Assembly: GCF_002776525.5 (NCBI RefSeq)
Contig: NC_045439.1
Location: forward strand, 121,771,548 to 121,835,547
Direction: 5' to 3'
DNA: 64,000 bases
From: Piliocolobus tephrosceles
Taxonomy: Eukaryota; Chordata; Mammalia; Primates; Cercopithecidae
The position numbers were made by a program, and so were the translations under genes. Under the pieces are notes generated by a model, which saw nothing but the letters and a program-made list of their open reading frames with translations, was not told the DNA's origin and ran no database searches. Below are positions 45,521-57,129 of this stretch, one piece after another. Within the stretch, counting starts at the first letter, position 1; each line of letters starts with the position of its first letter.

Positions 45521-47754
45521 TTAGAAACTGGCTTTGGAAGTTTCCTTTAACCTATTTTGTTCAAAATGCCCCCGATTCTTATCCACAGCCCTTCTCTCGT
45601 ATTGAGAAGGGCAGGATAAGGACATGATGAAATGTCTAAAGGAAATGACAAATCAAGCTAGGTAATGATTCCATGAATGTTTAATTTATAATTATTGATT
45701 TAAAGAAAAATATTTTTTTCACTCTTAAGTATGTATGTTATGATTCTCAGTTTTAAAAAAAATTAACATGGACCATAACCAGAGAGAAGCCATTTTTTTC
45801 TGTAGCCAGGTCATACAGAAGACCTGTGCTCCTCACCAGCCTTTAGGGATGCACTTAGGTGATGAGGTGTGTCCAGAAAATCCCCTTAAAAACACACATT
45901 GAAGGCCTGTTTGTGACTGCCATTTCTACTGCCCACTGACCCATTCCCTGAGCAGCCAGTGCCACTTCCTTACTTCAGTCATTAACTGATAGTGAAATAT
46001 TGATTTCTCCACCTTTGGTAGTATTAAAGATCATTAAAGGGAATGTTTGAAATTATGAAGAAGAACTTCAAGTTTCAGGGGGGAAAAAAGGTTGGGGGAG
46101 AGGAGTTTCCTAACTGGGATCCCGGTTAATACATAATCAATATGCAAGTTTATTTATACATCTCTCCATGTCCACTCCACCTGTATCTTGCCATTCTTGA
46201 CCTGCATTTCCATCCTCCTTACCTTCCCCCAGAAGACAACTCATTTTCTTTGAACAACCTGGCATTTCCCAGAAAAAAAAGTGAAGGGCTGGGAGCTGTC
46301 TGTTGTCCTGATTTGCTCCCTCTGCCTTTCCTTCCAACTGTGGTTGGAAAGAAACATCATTGAAAAATCCCTAAACGACCCCTGCAGGGTTGGCTCTACC
46401 CTGTGGCCATGGACACATGCTGTTGATACCACCTGTCTCAAGAGTCTCACATAACTTGCCCTTTCACACTATCTGCCCCATCAGTCTTACCAAAACCATA
46501 CCTGCATCCTGGGCAGCATCTGCTCTTTAAGAAACTAAGGAATCTCCTTGCAACCAAGAATGACTAGACCAATGAGACACACTTTAAGGCCCCAGCACAA
46601 TATAGAAATCCCACAATATAGTAATCTCAATAAGGAGCTATCAAGCCATTGCAGGACCATCTAGAATACAACTAGAGTATAGTTCCTTTCAATCCAGGAA
46701 CAATACTCTAACATCTTGGCTCACAGGAAGCAGAAGTGAAGATGATGAAGATCAGGGCTGGGCCTGTGAGCACCGGCTCCACCACTGCCACCAACCACAG
46801 ATTAAACAAGCATCACGTGGACCCCGGGATGGAAAGAATAGCTGTTGCCTTATCAGCCTCCCCCACAGCCCACCCAGAAAAGATAAAATCATCATGGCTA
46901 CAATGTTACAGATGATGATGGCCCAGGAAGTAGGCCTGCTTAACTGAAACTGAGAGTGATAAGGGGAGCGGTAGCATCTCAGAGACTACAGCAGAAACCA
47001 TCCACATAAAAGAGCTTTGCCCAAACTTATGATAAAGGACATCCTCAGACTCTCCCTACTTTAATACTAGCCCATTTCAGAAATGGTGAATGAAAAGAGA
47101 AATCTTACGAAGAACCCCCCAAAAGAGCAAAATGTTTTTAGGTTTGTGCTAAAGAGCCTGGAAAAAAAATAAGGACGCACACACTGAGAAATCTTCCTCC
47201 TGCCCCAACACTGGGAGTAATCTCCCAGCATCTCACCATATCTAATTCTTCTGGATACTCTGTTCACTCAGAAATATTGTGCAGAGGGCAGTAATTCAAA
47301 AGTGAACTATTGTGTTAAGAGTGAAGACAATATAGTAAATCAATTTGAAAGTAATTCTCTTAAATTGCTTTATAGATGTTTAATGTAAGCTAGCAGCTGT
47401 TAAATATAAACCTTAAATTCAGAAAAACTTAGTCATTCAGAACTATAGAAACAGGCAGGACTTATTGCAAGGGCAAACACAGAGTGAGCTCCAGCCTGCT
47501 TCAAGAAAATCTGCCAATGCCATAAAGGATGTACTCTGTCTGCTCCACTGCACTACTGCTCAGTCTGAGCCCATGCCATCAGCTGTCCCTGACCCACAGG
47601 AGTTCTTTACAAGAGACTGCAACATTTATGAAAGTTTCTAGGTGTTTCATACCTGCCACCTCGAGGGTTAAACCAATTTGCATAGAAATGTTCAATCAAG
47701 AAAGACAGTCATTACTCAAAGAACAGTAAACAGCCTGGCAGCACATGAATGAAT
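45521..47754. other. Unique intergenic DNA, no further exons found
   Basis: Searched by eye for the missing exons of the orphan chymase-like gene: the GGGAGATCATCGG exon 2 start, TGCTGACAG-CTCA exon 2 end, GTCACCCTTGGAGCC exon 3 and GGAGACTCTGG exon 5 phrases are all absent. Short frames present have no recognisable homology. Confidence 0.45.
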
Positions 47755-47772
47755 AGAAAAAAGATGTTATAT

Positions 47773-49325
47773 TTCACAGAATTGGAAAAAACTGCTTTAA
47801 AGTTCATATGGAACCAAAAAAGAGCCCGCATTTCCAAGACAATCCTAAGTCAAAAGAACAAACCTGGAGGCATCACGATACCTGACTTCAAACTATACTA
47901 TAAGGCTACAGTAACCAAAACAGCATGGTACTAGTACCAAAACAGAGATATAGACCAATGGAACAGAACAGAGCCCTCAGAAATAATACCACACATCTAC
48001 AGCCATCTGATCTTTGATAAACCTGAGAAAAACAAGAAATGGGGAAAGGATTCCCTATTTAATAAATGGTGCTGGGAAAATTGGCTAGCCATAAGTAGAA
48101 AGCTGAAACTGAATCCTTTCTTTACTCCTTATATGAAAATTAATTCAAGATGGATTGGAGACTTAAATGTTAGACCTAATACCATAAAAACCCTAGAAGA
48201 AAACCTAGGCAATACCATTCAGGACATAGGCATGGGCAAGGACTTCATGTCTAAAACACCAAAAGCAACGGCAACAAAAGCCAAAATTGACAAATGGGAT
48301 CTAATTAAACTAAAGAGCTTCTGCACAGCAAAAGAAACTACCATCAGAGTGAACAGGCAACCTACAGAATGGGAGAAAATTTTTGCAATCTACTCATCTG
48401 ACAAAGGGCTAATATCCAGAACCTACAAAGAACTCAAACAAATTTACAAGAAAAAAACAAACAACCCCATCAAAAAGTGGGCAAAGGATATGAATAGACA
48501 TTTCTCAAAAGAAGACATTCATACAGCCAACAGACACATGAAAAAATGCTCAGTATCACTGGCCATCAGAGAAATGCAAATCAAAACCACAATGAGATAC
48601 CATCTCACACCAGTTAGAATGGCAATCATTAAAAAGTCAGGAAACAACAGGTGCTGGAGAGGATGTGGAAAAATAGGGACACTTTTACACTGTTGGTGGG
48701 ATTGTAAACTAGTTCAACCATTATAGAAAACAGTATGGCGATTCCTCAAGGATCTAGAACTAGAAGTACCATATGACCCAGCCATCCCATTACTGGGTAT
48801 ATACCCAAAGGATTATAAATCATGCTGCTATAAAGACACATGCACACATATGTTTATTGCAGCACTATTCACAATAGCAAAGACTTGGAATCAACCCAAA
48901 TGTCCATCAGTGACAGACTGGATTAAGAAAATGTGGCACATATACACCATGGAATACTATGCAGCCATAAAAAAGGATGAGTTTGAGTCCTTTGTAGGGA
49001 CATGGATGCAGCTGGAAACCATCATTCTCAGCAAACTATCGCAAGAACAGAAAACCAAACACCGCATGTTCTCACTCATAGGTGGGAACTGAACAATGAG
49101 ATCACTTGGACTCGGGAAGGGGAACATCTCACACCGGGGCCTATCACGGGGATGGGGGAGGGGGGAGGGATTGCATTGGGAGTTATACCTGATGTAAATG
49201 ACGAGTTGATGGGTGCTGACGAGTTGATGGGTGCAGCACACCAACATGGCACAAGTATACATATGTAACAAACCTGCACATTATGCACATGTACCCTAGA
49301 ACTTAAAGTATAATAATAAAAAATA

Positions 49326-49356
<31 letters not shown>

Positions 49357-49378
49357 GCATTTGATATTTAAAAGAAAA
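47773..49378 (+). mobile_element. Young 5'-truncated L1 (L1PA-like) with target-site duplication
   Basis: An 18-bp target-site duplication, AGAAAAAAGATGTTATAT, lies at 47755-47772 and 49379-49396. The insert begins inside ORF2 and keeps a 197-codon ORF2 C-terminal stretch at 48133-48726 that ends early. The 3' UTR ends 'CATGTACCCTAGAACTTAAAG', followed by an A/TAAA-rich tail. An 18-base direct repeat, 'TGACGAGTTGATGGGTGC', is tandemly doubled near 49200-49235. Between the main A-rich tail and the duplication lies a short non-L1 segment, 'GCATTTGATATTTAAAAG'. Confidence 0.95.
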
Positions 49379-49569
49379 AGAAAAAAGATGTTATATACAA
49401 AGCATGGAATAACCAAAGTCCATAACGGATGTTAATCTGTAATGTGTTTAGGAGAATTTTAGAGGAAGTATAAGATTTATTCTTTCATCAAAAAAAATAC
49501 AGCCAATGAGGGCACATCTATCAATTATCCATCAAGTGGTGATATGGCAGCACAAGGCAAAACACAAAG

Positions 49570-49800
49570 GAATAAAACCAACATTTATTAAGAACCAATC
49601 ATGTGGCATTTCATATTGAGCATCATATTTAATTCTCAAAAACAACCTTGTACTGTATCATTCTTCATATTTTATGGATGCAGTAACTAAGGTTGAGAAC
49701 TTTAAAAATTTTCCTAAGTTCAGACACATAGCTAAGTGGCAGAACCAAGATTCAAATTCACCCCATCTAACCGCAGAGCAAACTGCATGCCTTAAATGTC
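49570..49800 (+). repeat. MIR, plus strand
   Basis: 'AACATTTATTAAGAACCAATCATGTGGC', 'TTTTATGGATGCAGTAACTAAGGTTGAGAAC', 'AAGTTCAGACACATAGCTAAGTGGCAGAACCAAGATTCAAATTC' follow the MIR consensus order. Confidence 0.85.
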
Positions 49801-51227
49801 AAAGTGAATAATAGCACAGTTAATACATGCTTTGGGAACTCAGAGAAGGGATGATCCCTCTGCATTATAGTTACTAAGGAATCATTGCCATTATTTAAAC
49901 GCCAGTGCTTCTACATCAGGCCCAAATTTTCTGTCCTACTAACTGTTAATCAAGACTCAATTCAACCTCTACTTGAGTATCTGCCACAATGAGAAATCGC
50001 TTACCTCCACTGACCACACATTTATTTTGTAACAACAGATTGTTAGTAAGTTCTTTCTATACATACTCAATAGCTGCTTCCCAAGATGCTGTAGGATTAT
50101 GTCTAGAGTCGAACTAGCCAGAAGCAATGTCCAAAATACACCATTACACTGTACAGCAAAGGTCCCGCTACCTCTTGGTTGGCCCAAACATTCTAGGCAG
50201 CACTGGACATCTGAATCATCAATTATTTCCACAAACCCTTACCCCTCTGCCACTCACCCTCACTAGAAGAATTAATTCTACATGATAATAGCTCCCTCAT
50301 ATTACTCCCTTCTAAGTAAAATTGTACACCCCTTTATCTGATAAACAGAGTCTAAGTCACATGACCTAAATGCAAGAGAAACTGGGAATGGAAGTTTGTG
50401 GATTCCACCTTAGTAAGGCAAAAATTATCATTGGGAATTCCTCTAATACAAGAAGGGTGTTCCAGAGACATTAAGGAGCCACATAAATGGAAAATGTCTA
50501 CTACAATCCATCATTTGGCTGCCCAATATCAAAATTCATTCTTTTACCATACTTAAAGTTTCCAAGAACAAAAATTATCCCACTGAACGTAATCTTTACT
50601 ATCTTTTATATAAAGGAAAATTAGGCTTGACTCAGCAGAACTGAAATAACCCAGTGTCAACAGTTACTGCTTTTAACTTCAAGTACTGTGAAGTACCTAG
50701 AGTACCTAGAGAGGTGATACATGCTCCAACAATAGTTTGGTCACATTTTCAATTTGATATTCTCTAGTCTCCCAATCTGATAACTGTACACTAATCCATA
50801 AAGTTCATTACCAACATGGTATATATAAAATAACCAAAGGGGCTTCGAAGAAGAATGAGAAAAAGGAAATACCTTAAAATACACAGGTATACATATGACA
50901 GAGAAAAGAAGAAAATGTGAGCAGATGGTGCAGTCCTCATTTCTGAAATTGGTCCCCTGACTGGGGCTATACCTATTCCATTTTCTCACTCTCAGCCAGG
51001 CAGGTGGAACAAAACTTAAGTCTTGGTGGATCTGAATCTTGATGCTGTGGAGCTGTCATACTAGTCCCAGACGACCTACCTCTCAATTTTTCATTATATC
51101 AGTGAAAACAAACACATTTGATTTGTTTAAGCCTCTGCTTTTTTGGTCTAACTGATGTAAGATCACAGGACAAGACTTCTCTAGCTCTGGATTCTCTTCT
51201 GTTCTGCTAATGGTGGAATGCCCAGAG

Positions 51228-51418
51228 TAGGGTTGCCAACTTTAGCAAATAAAAAATACAGGATTCCCAGCTAAATTCAAATTCTAGATAAACAACAGTT
51301 TTGTAGTATTAGTATGTCTCATTCAATATTTGGACATACTTAACTAAAAAATGATTTGTTGTTCATCTGAAATATAAATTTAACTGGTGATTCTGAATAT
51401 TCTCTGGCAACACTTGAG
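51228..51418. repeat. Fold-back DNA transposon relic (MITE-like)
   Basis: The left half begins GGGTTGCCAACTTTAGCAAAT and includes TACAGGATTCCCAGCTAAATT. The right half, read in reverse complement, gives AGTGTTGCCAGAGAATATTC and TCACCAGTTAAATTTATATTTC. The two halves form a ~190 bp imperfect palindrome ending in GTTGCCA termini. No transposase is present. An old non-autonomous DNA transposon is the best reading. Confidence 0.7.
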
Positions 51419-51419
51419 A

Positions 51420-52381
51420 GAGTGAAGAAAGTGGTATAAGGATACCTAAGAAGACCAGATTTGAAAAGACATTAGAAATGTGTGTAAATGTCTTATTCTA
51501 GAGAGAGTTAGGGCTGTAGGTAGAACTTGAGAAATTAAGTTAAAAGCAACAGAGGGCCTGGCCAATATATACTAAGGAGTGGATCACTCTGGTCACAAGC
51601 CCAAGCTGAGACCAAGGGCATAGCAAGATGATTTGGAAAAGGCACTTATACACTACACATCCCCATCTTTTGAACTAAATGCCTTGTAAATCTCCAAGAG
51701 AAATGACAGTCCACCATGTGGACTGCCTTCTCTAAGTCCAGGGAAAATAACAGCTATGTGCTTGAAACCCACTTCTGATATTATAAGGTGTGTGGTCTTG
51801 GTCATGTTAATGTGTCTGAGTCTCAATTCTACAATTTAAAGTGACAGTAATGGTGTGTCCCCAGGTTGTTGTGGAAAGCTTGATTCTTAATGTGACAGTA
51901 GGAAACCCCAACCTCTCTGGAGCAAACACCCTTCTATATCTTTACTTCCCCTCCACATTGGCAGGACTCTATGCCTCTATTTCTCTCTAGTGCTAGAGAA
52001 GAAAGGGCCCTTGATTTGGAATCAGAAAAACCTAATTCTGAACCATAAGCTATGATAGCTGATTTAAAAATTTGACTATCATGACATGATAATGATCATA
52101 ATGGTAATACATATTGATAGGGTTGCTATGAAAGTAATAATATATCTAAGAGTTGTGACAATACATGATATGCCTAGACTCCCAGAAAATGCTAATTCCA
52201 ATCCCAATTGCTCTTTGCATAAATTTCTGTCCTAGGGTCTGTTCCTTTCCCACATCTAGCCTCCTTGGATCTCTCGTCTGCCAAAAACATGTGGTTCAGA
52301 GGAGAGAGATCCAGGTCAATGTTTTTCAAATTACAAGGAATTATCCCTTTAAGTGGCATTGTTGCTCAAGTTTTGACATGT
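51420..52381. other. Unique DNA upstream of CMA1
   Basis: No exon or clear repeat was recognised. Together with 49800-51228, this is the longest largely repeat-poor stretch next to CMA1, and so the likeliest place for its distal regulatory elements. No element can be named from sequence alone. Confidence 0.35.
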
Positions 52382-52413
52382 AGTGGAATGGAGTGGAGTG
52401 GAGTGGAATGGAA
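52382..52413 (+). repeat. Short pentamer repeat (TGGAA/TGGAG)n
   Basis: Six to seven units of GTGGA/ATGGA-type pentamers (AGTGGAATGGAGTGGAGTGG...). The unit is like that of the GGAAT pericentromeric satellite family but the tract is only ~32 bp. It lies about 430 bp upstream of the CMA1 TATA box. Confidence 0.85.
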
Positions 52414-52754
52414 ACTAACAGAGAACGTCACACAAGGTTAAGATAAAGATTGTTTTCTGAAACCTTTGATTTTTGCTTACGTACTCACACATACATATGT
52501 GCATGCATTGGGACTCGGCAATATGCATTTCTAACTATGGATCATAGCTATAAAAATCTTTGCACTGAACATTCAGTGGGCCTTTCACAAGCTGCCCTAA
52601 CTGGGAAAGAAAAACATGGTCCCTCCATTTCCTGCCCCCAACTCCAGAAAAAGCACCATGGTTGAGGGTACATCTGAGAAGCCAGCACTTGGGAGTTCGG
52701 GGCTCAAGTTCCTCTCTAGAAAAACACAGGGTGATTCTGGGGGAACTTCTGATC

Positions 52755-52904
52755 ATAAACACAGCCAATTCAGAGTGAGAAAAGAAAACATGACCACGCA
52801 GTTCCTATGGTTACCAGCCCTGCCCCTCTCTTGCCTGCTGGGTATTATAAAACCCAAGACTGGAAAGGAAAACCAGCATTTGCTCAGGCAACCTCTCTGG
52901 GAAG
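52755..52904 (+). promoter_or_regulatory. CMA1: CMA1 core promoter and 5' UTR
   Basis: TATAAAA at 52846-52852, 59 bp before the ATG. A CCAAT-type motif (AGCCAATT) lies near 52762. ACCACGCA next to AGTTCC at 52793-52805 could be a joint RUNX/ETS site, which would suit mast cell expression, but this is inference. A C-rich segment (CCCTGCCCCTCTC) lies just upstream of the TATA box and is shared with the orphan chymase-like promoter at 45110-45260 and, in weaker form, with the relic at 12308. Confidence 0.75.
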
Positions 52905-55644
52905 ATGCTGCTTCTTCCTCTCCCCCTGCTGCTCTTTCTCTTGTGCTCCAGAGCTGAAGCTGGTGAGTATCGGGGTTCTTCCCTCTGAAATCTGCAGTAT
53001 CAGCTCCTGAAACAAATATGTTTAGTCTGAAAATAGCTGACTCTTGAATAGCGTTCCAAGATCTCTCTTCAAGAGTCCCAAAGGGAAATTTCCACTTGGG
53101 ATGCATGCCACCCCACCCACTGCCATTCTCTACAGCCTAGGACAGCTCCTAGGAACAAGGAATTTTACCTCAATTGTGGAAAAACCCAGAGCAAGTGGAA
53201 GGAAAAGGGGTATCCCCAGGAAAACAGACATGTCCTCTTAATCTTCTGAGCACCAGGGCTACCCATTACCTTGTTATTTGCTGACTCTGTGACCATGCTC
53301 ACAAGCTGTGGAGAAATCTAAAACAGGAACCTGGACAGCAGGTCCTACACAGAGAGAGAGGAGGGTGGGCCAGGGCAAGGTGGGAGTGGGGGAAATCTGA
53401 GGTGAAAACATCTGAATGGAGCAGAGGCAGGACCAGCTGTTGCACCTGGAGGAAAGAATGAGATTTCACCTGGAAGGTTATGAGTGGGAAAGATACTAAC
53501 TATAGGAGACAGGCGAGGGAAGATGGGCAGAACACAGGGTAAGAATGAGATTCCAGGGAAGCCTCGCTCAGCTTTAACCCAGTTTGTCCATTCATTGGAG
53601 AGACTATCAATCACCATGTTTAAACCCTGGGGTGCTCTGTTCCAGGGGAGATCATCGGGGGCACAGAATGCAAGCCACACTCCCGCCCCTACATGGCCTA
53701 CCTGGAAATTGTCACTTCCAACGGTGCCTCAAAATCTTGTGGTGGTTTCCTGATAAGACGGAACTTTGTGCTGACAGCTGCTCATTGTGCAGAAAGGTGA
53801 GACAACAGGGTCCATTTATCTCAAAATGGGAGGTGAACAACCAGAGTAGCAACCAGGGATACACCTGCCCTGGGGCCTAAAGAGGGGGTCCTGGGTCTGG
53901 TCAACTTTCAGGAGAGGGAAGACTTGGGCTGAAAGACTTTAGTCTATGATTGAATAGCTTCCTTGAGCCTCAGTCACTGTGAGCTAAGCTCCCCTTCAGA
54001 GGAGAAGGAGGCTCTGTCCAAGGTCCCTCTTGTAGCAGTAGCACCCCTCACCCCTACCGAACTCAAGGCACACGGTTCACTTTTCAGGGCCCCACCCAGT
54101 CTCAGGGCCACTTCCTCTATGGCCTTTTCAAGAACACTGGCCTCTAGTTCTCAGGGTCCTGAACCCATCATTTTATGGGAGGCAGAGAACAGGGTCCACA
54201 TAAGACCCTCACTTTCCCCTTTAACTGATATCTCCTGCTTCATGGGGCTGGCCCTCATTCAGGGTTCCCTGAATCAGGAAGTGTGAACCCTGTCCCCTGA
54301 GTCCTCCATGGTCTGTTCATTCCCCAGTAATTCCAGGGGTCCTAGAAATTGTGTCTCTTCCCTGAGAAAGCTCTTTCATGAGTAAAACCTGAGCCCCTAA
54401 ACGCCACAAGTGGCCCATGAAAAGGGAGATGGGTAGAGTCCGGCGACCCAGTGAGAGACTTTAGTCCCCTTTTCTCAGAATGAGCTCACCTCAGGAGAAA
54501 CCCCAAGCCATCCCTATCGCTCCTTTTCCTTCCTTCTTCCTCACAACAGGTCTATAACTGTCACCCTTGGAGCCCATAACATAACAGAGAAAGAAGACAC
54601 ATGGCAGAAGCTTGAGGTTATAAAGAAATTCCGTCATCCAAAATATAACACTTCTACTCTTCACCACGATATCATGTTACTAAAGGTGACAACACCTCTC
54701 TTCTCCTTTTCCACTTCCCATTCTCCTAAGCTTCTCCTTCAGGTCCTCGTTACCCTGAATTTTTCTTAGGACTTGACTCTAACATGAAGCTACTCACCCT
54801 GTCCCTCCCTGATCACCTCCAACTGTCCAGAACCCATTTCGAGGACTGACAGTCCTTCATTCCCTTCACAGTTGAAGGTGAAAGCCACCCTGACCCTGGC
54901 CGTGGGGACACTCCCCTTCCCATCCCAATTCAACTTTGTCCCACCTGGGAGAATGTGCCGGGTGGCTGGCTGGGGAAGAACAGGTGTGTTGAAGCCGGGC
55001 TCAGACACTCTGCAAGAGGTGAAGCTGAGACTCATGGATCCCCGGGCCTGCAGCCACTTCAGATACTTTGACCACAATCTTCAGCTATGTGTGGGCAATC
55101 CCAGGAAGACAAAATCTGCATTTAAGGTGATCCTCCAACTAGGTTTCTTCTCCAATACTCACTGTTCAGGGACCAGAATGCTCTTGGAAGGAGATTGGGT
55201 CAGAAGGTTGTCAGCCAGTGACAGAGTTGGCATCACAGGGATTGTCTGTCCTCCCATGGCCCAAGACAGCCTCTGACTATCCATTCCAGTCTACTGCACT
55301 GGGGGCATGGGTGACATGAAGAATGTGGGTGACTGTCCCAAGAAAGGAAGAAGGGGCATCAGAACTAGATGTGTAAGTGAGGAGTCCCAGCTCCCGGGTC
55401 TGACTTTGGGTCTCACTGTGACTCCAAGCAGACTGGCAGACAGGCGTGGAGGACTTCCCGGGCTTACCTTCTTCTCTCTCTCTCTCTCCTACCCCTCCAG
55501 GGAGACTCTGGGGGCCCTCTTCTGTGTGCTGGGGTGGCCCAGGGCATTGTATCCTATGGACGGTTGGATGCAAAGCCCCCTGCTGTCTTCACCCGAATCT
55601 CCCATTACCGGCCCTGGATCAACAAGATCCTGAAGGCAAATTAA
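52905..55644 (+). CDS. CMA1: Mast cell chymase (alpha-chymase), five exons, intact
   Basis: Chymase is a chymotrypsin-like protease stored with heparin proteoglycan in mast cell granules. In primates it converts angiotensin I to angiotensin II. Coding exons: 52905-52962, 53646-53796, 54550-54685, 54872-55126, 55501-55644; introns are GT-AG. The frame is 744 nt, 247 codons plus TAA, as in human. Residues 1-19 are the signal peptide, Gly20-Glu21 the activation dipeptide, and mature Ile-Ile-Gly-Gly starts at 22. Catalytic His66, Asp110 and Ser203 are present. Asn80 (NIT) and Asn103 (NTS) are glycosylation sites. Ser189, Phe191, Lys192 and Ala226 (chymotrypsin numbering) form the chymotryptic S1 region. 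Lys40 and Arg143, linked to acidic P2' preference, are kept. Against the human protein as I remember it, residue 41 is Ser rather than Phe, and the C-terminus is LKAN rather than LQAN. No lesions are seen. Exon sizes 2-4 closely match CTSG, showing common descent. Confidence 0.98.
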
Positions 55645-55785
55645 CCCTGGATCCTGAGCCAGCCTTAAAGGGAACCTGGAACTGGACCTGAACAGCAAAG
55701 TGTGTGCCACTCATTCTGGCCTGCCCTTGGTTCCTCGGCCACAACCCTGAGCCTCCAGAAGTATCCTACGGGTCACAGAACTCTC

Positions 55786-55791
55786 AATAAA
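55786..55791 (+). terminator. CMA1: CMA1 poly(A) signal
   Basis: AATAAA at 142 nt past the stop codon, in 'CTCTCAATAAACCTCAG'. A T/GT-rich stretch (GAGTGTGTGTCC) follows at about 55820, as expected downstream of a cleavage site. Confidence 0.85.
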
Positions 55792-55907
55792 CCTCAGTGA
55801 AGACACAGCTTCTAGTCATGAGTGTGTGTCCCCTCTCTGCTGCTCTCTTCTCCTTGCACACAGCGACCTGATTCCCAGTCCAAGCACACAAGGATTTAGA
55901 AGGGGTG

Positions 55908-56010
55908 TGTCTGTGTGTGTGTGTGTGTTTGTGTGTATGTGTGTATGTGTGTATGAGAGAGAGAGAGAGAGAGACAGAAAGAGAAAGAAAGAGAGAGAGA
56001 GAAAAAATAG
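55908..56010. repeat. (TG)n(GA)n compound microsatellite downstream of CMA1
   Basis: An interrupted TG tract (with TTTG, TATG variants) passes into GAGA and GAAA units up to about 56010, beginning about 265 bp after the CMA1 stop codon. I recall that a polymorphic (TG)n(GA)m repeat about 250 bp downstream of human CMA1 has been used in atopy and IgE association work. This appears to be its monkey orthologue. Confidence 0.93.
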
Positions 56011-56189
56011 GAAATAATGAAGAAAAAATTGAGGAAAAAGAAGAGATTTTCCCTGGAAAGGCGGGATCCATATTTCCAGCATAAGAAATGACACCAAATC
56101 TTTCTTGCCTTAATTATCAATGCTATACCAGTTCTGATTTACCTTTAGTAATATTCAGAATCACTAAGAACATTTTTAATTATAAACAA

Positions 56190-56340
56190 GATATAAGATG
56201 TTTACAGCATCCCTGGCATCTTCCTACTAGATGCCAGTTGCAACACCCTCTTCTCCACTGCAAAGTTGTGGCAACCAAAATGTCTCCAGGCATTGCTAAA
56301 TATCCCCAGGAGAGGGAGGGAGGAGGAAAGAAAGATCACT
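56190..56340 (-). repeat. MER20 (hAT-Charlie) fragment
   Basis: 'CAGCATCCCTGGCATCTTCCTACTAGATGCCAGTTGCAAC' and 'GTGGCAACCAAAATGTCTCCAGGCATTGCTAAATATCCCC' match the reversed central MER20 consensus as I know it. Both termini are lost. Confidence 0.65.
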
Positions 56341-57120
56341 CTCTTGTTGAAGACTGCTGGTTTAGATACATGATATAAAGAAGGCAGTTGATACCACACA
56401 GGGCCCTCTTCATAGCCCACATTGATAAGAAAAGATCTTCCCTCTGTGAAGCTTTCATCTGATATGCAGAGAAGATTGCCTCCCACTCACTTATTGTTAC
56501 AAAACAGATACTGAGAACAGATTAGAGGAGAGACAGCATCACAAGGTCTGTATGAGCAACACCCATCCACAAATGGCTTCACCCAAACCAGCAGGAAGTC
56601 CACAACCTAGAGCCTGCTCAACACAAACCCTTGTCAGGGGAGACTGACTGGAGGAGAGAAAACAGGGCAGGACAGGGACAGGACAGCCAGAGCCTGAGGC
56701 TGGCAACACCCATCACTTCTGAGGGTGTGCTGAACACCTTTGGCCAAGTGAACTATTGCTAGGAATTTTCTTTAAGAAAAAATCAAAGACATACACAAAG
56801 ATTCATTCATAAAAATTTTAATCGCAGCATTTTTAATAACAAAAATCTGGAATCCCAGACATGGAGGAAAGCTTCTATGAAAAACTTGTATGAATGAATA
56901 TTTTGAATTCATAAACTTTGTGTTAAAAACATTTAATATGGAAAAATTCAAGAAAATTCAATATATTCAATATAATGTAATGTTTTTACAAAGCAATATG
57001 AAAAATCTTCCTATAGTAGAATCTCAGTTTTGTAGCTATATGTTTTATATATGCACAGGAAAAAATTGGAAGTAATTACATCAAAATAATTATGGGGGTT
57101 ATCTCTACATGATGGGATTA
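56341..57120. other. AT-rich DNA, no gene recognised
   Basis: Nothing coding was recognised. Text around 56770-56900 ('CATAAAAATTTTAATCGCAGCATTTTTAATAAC') may be an old LINE remnant. Confidence 0.35.
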
Positions 57121-57129
57121 ATAGCTATT

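Noticed and set aside
52382..52413. CRISPR-like or satellite array
   Set aside because: Pentamer units in tandem without spacers over only ~32 bp. It is a simple repeat in a mammalian genome.
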